NCBI GenBank assembly: GCA_020650975.1
Contig: JAIPMN010189822.1
Location: forward strand, 1 to 33,445
Length of the DNA: 33,445 nucleotides
Origin: Apostichopus californicus
Taxonomy: Eukaryota > Echinodermata > Holothuroidea > Aspidochirotida > Stichopodidae
Direction: 5' to 3'
This document shows positions 32,861-33,445 of the stretch, one piece after another. The position numbers and the translations under genes are program-made. Each line of letters starts with the position of its first letter. Position 1 is the stretch's first letter. A model generated the notes under the pieces. That model searched no databases, had not been told where the DNA came from, and was given only the letters and a program-made list of their open reading frames with translations.

Positions 32861-33445
32861 TTTAGGTTTTTGAGAGAATGACTATAAAGATTATCATGTT
32901 CGGAAACTGGGGATCCAGCAACATTATTACGAATAACTTGTTTGTGATTATTTAAACGTAAGCGGAACCAGGAACCTGTTTCAATTACATAATGGCTCTC
33001 TTTGCAAAGTACAAGGTAGAAAATGTAAATAACATTATTAGAATCACAATAGAGGGAAGGGGGTCTTAGACTATAGTCAACATTGGGAAATTTGACCCAG
33101 GTGCCTGGGGTAATATGGGGGCAAACTTGGCATCGAGATTTACTGCAACGGAAATTGCCTGCGGAGGTGGAAACTGAGTAAGGGAATTTGGCAGAAGTGA
33201 GTAGAAATCTAAGGTTGGGGGGCTGACGAATTGCTAACATGGAGGTATACTTGGAACACAGCAAGTTCCTGTTTGATGGAGCTTATAAAAGATTCGATGT
33301 GGGGGTTGTTATTTGTAACAAACGGAATGCGTGTGTTAGGACTTTTGGACTCACGGTTCAACTTATCGGCCCAAGTAAAACCCTGTCTAATTAAGTGAAT
33401 GGGGTATCCGACGTTAGAATAACCAGTTAAAATGGATACCATGTA
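32850..33445 (-). mobile_element. Penelope-like retroelement fragment (C-terminal part), broken
   Basis: Minus-strand translations show two parts in the order expected for the C-terminal region of a Penelope-like element. The part nearest the window edge contains TWADKLNRES and NTRIPFVT, typical of the region after the reverse transcriptase. Next comes a Cys-rich linker (CSKSRCQVCPH) and a GIY-YIG endonuclease-like stretch (NVIYIFYLVLC, then ETGSWFRLRLNNH and PVSEHDN). The reverse transcriptase itself would lie beyond the right edge. The copy is incomplete and broken at least once, so it is a fossil in or near the 5' part of gene C, on the same strand. Confidence 0.75.

Overview
The window is animal genomic DNA from one chromosome region, with short exons, AT-rich introns, GT/AG splice sites and many transposon remnants. 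No bacterial or plasmid feature is present. Exon style (phase-1 immunoglobulin exons), a tyrosine-kinase-like receptor, a Penelope-like retroelement fragment and hAT-like miniature elements suit a marine invertebrate deuterostome. My best guess is an echinoderm such as a sea cucumber, but this rests on general resemblance only.

Three immunoglobulin-superfamily genes make up the coding content. Gene A (minus, about 7,360 down past the left edge) has a signal-peptide exon and three Ig domains on five recognisable exons; its membrane and cytoplasmic part, if any, lies outside the window or was not recognised. Gene B (plus, about 12,078 to 16,041) has a hydrophobic leader, about four Ig-like domains and a membrane helix. 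Its first exons are clean, but later ones carry several reading-frame interruptions, so it is probably a decaying gene. Gene C (minus, 32,231 down to 20,726; 5' end not resolved) is the main find. Fourteen exons join with matching phases into one Ig domain, a Thr/Ser-rich stalk, a membrane helix, a juxtamembrane stretch built from three tiny exons, a split tyrosine-kinase-fold domain and a C-terminal tail. The kinase fold is complete, but the key catalytic residues are replaced while the reading frame and splice sites stay intact, so I read it as a receptor pseudokinase.

Layout, left to right: a transposon end at 1-108; gene A exons at 1.5-4.2 kb and 7.3 kb, with a MITE-like element at 5.8-6.25 kb; one copy of a dispersed repeat at 0.7 kb and another at 8.3 kb; a divergent intergenic region to 12.1 kb; gene B; an intergenic stretch of 16.0-20.7 kb holding an assembly gap inside a poly-G run; gene C with a 75-bp minisatellite in its first visible intron; and a Penelope-like fragment at the right edge. 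Genes A and B are divergent, B and C convergent.

The three genes look like members of a local cluster of cell-surface Ig receptors, one of them decaying and one carrying a probable non-catalytic signalling domain. A joint function is inference. All exon boundaries come from reading splice signals and phase by eye; no transcript or database evidence was available.
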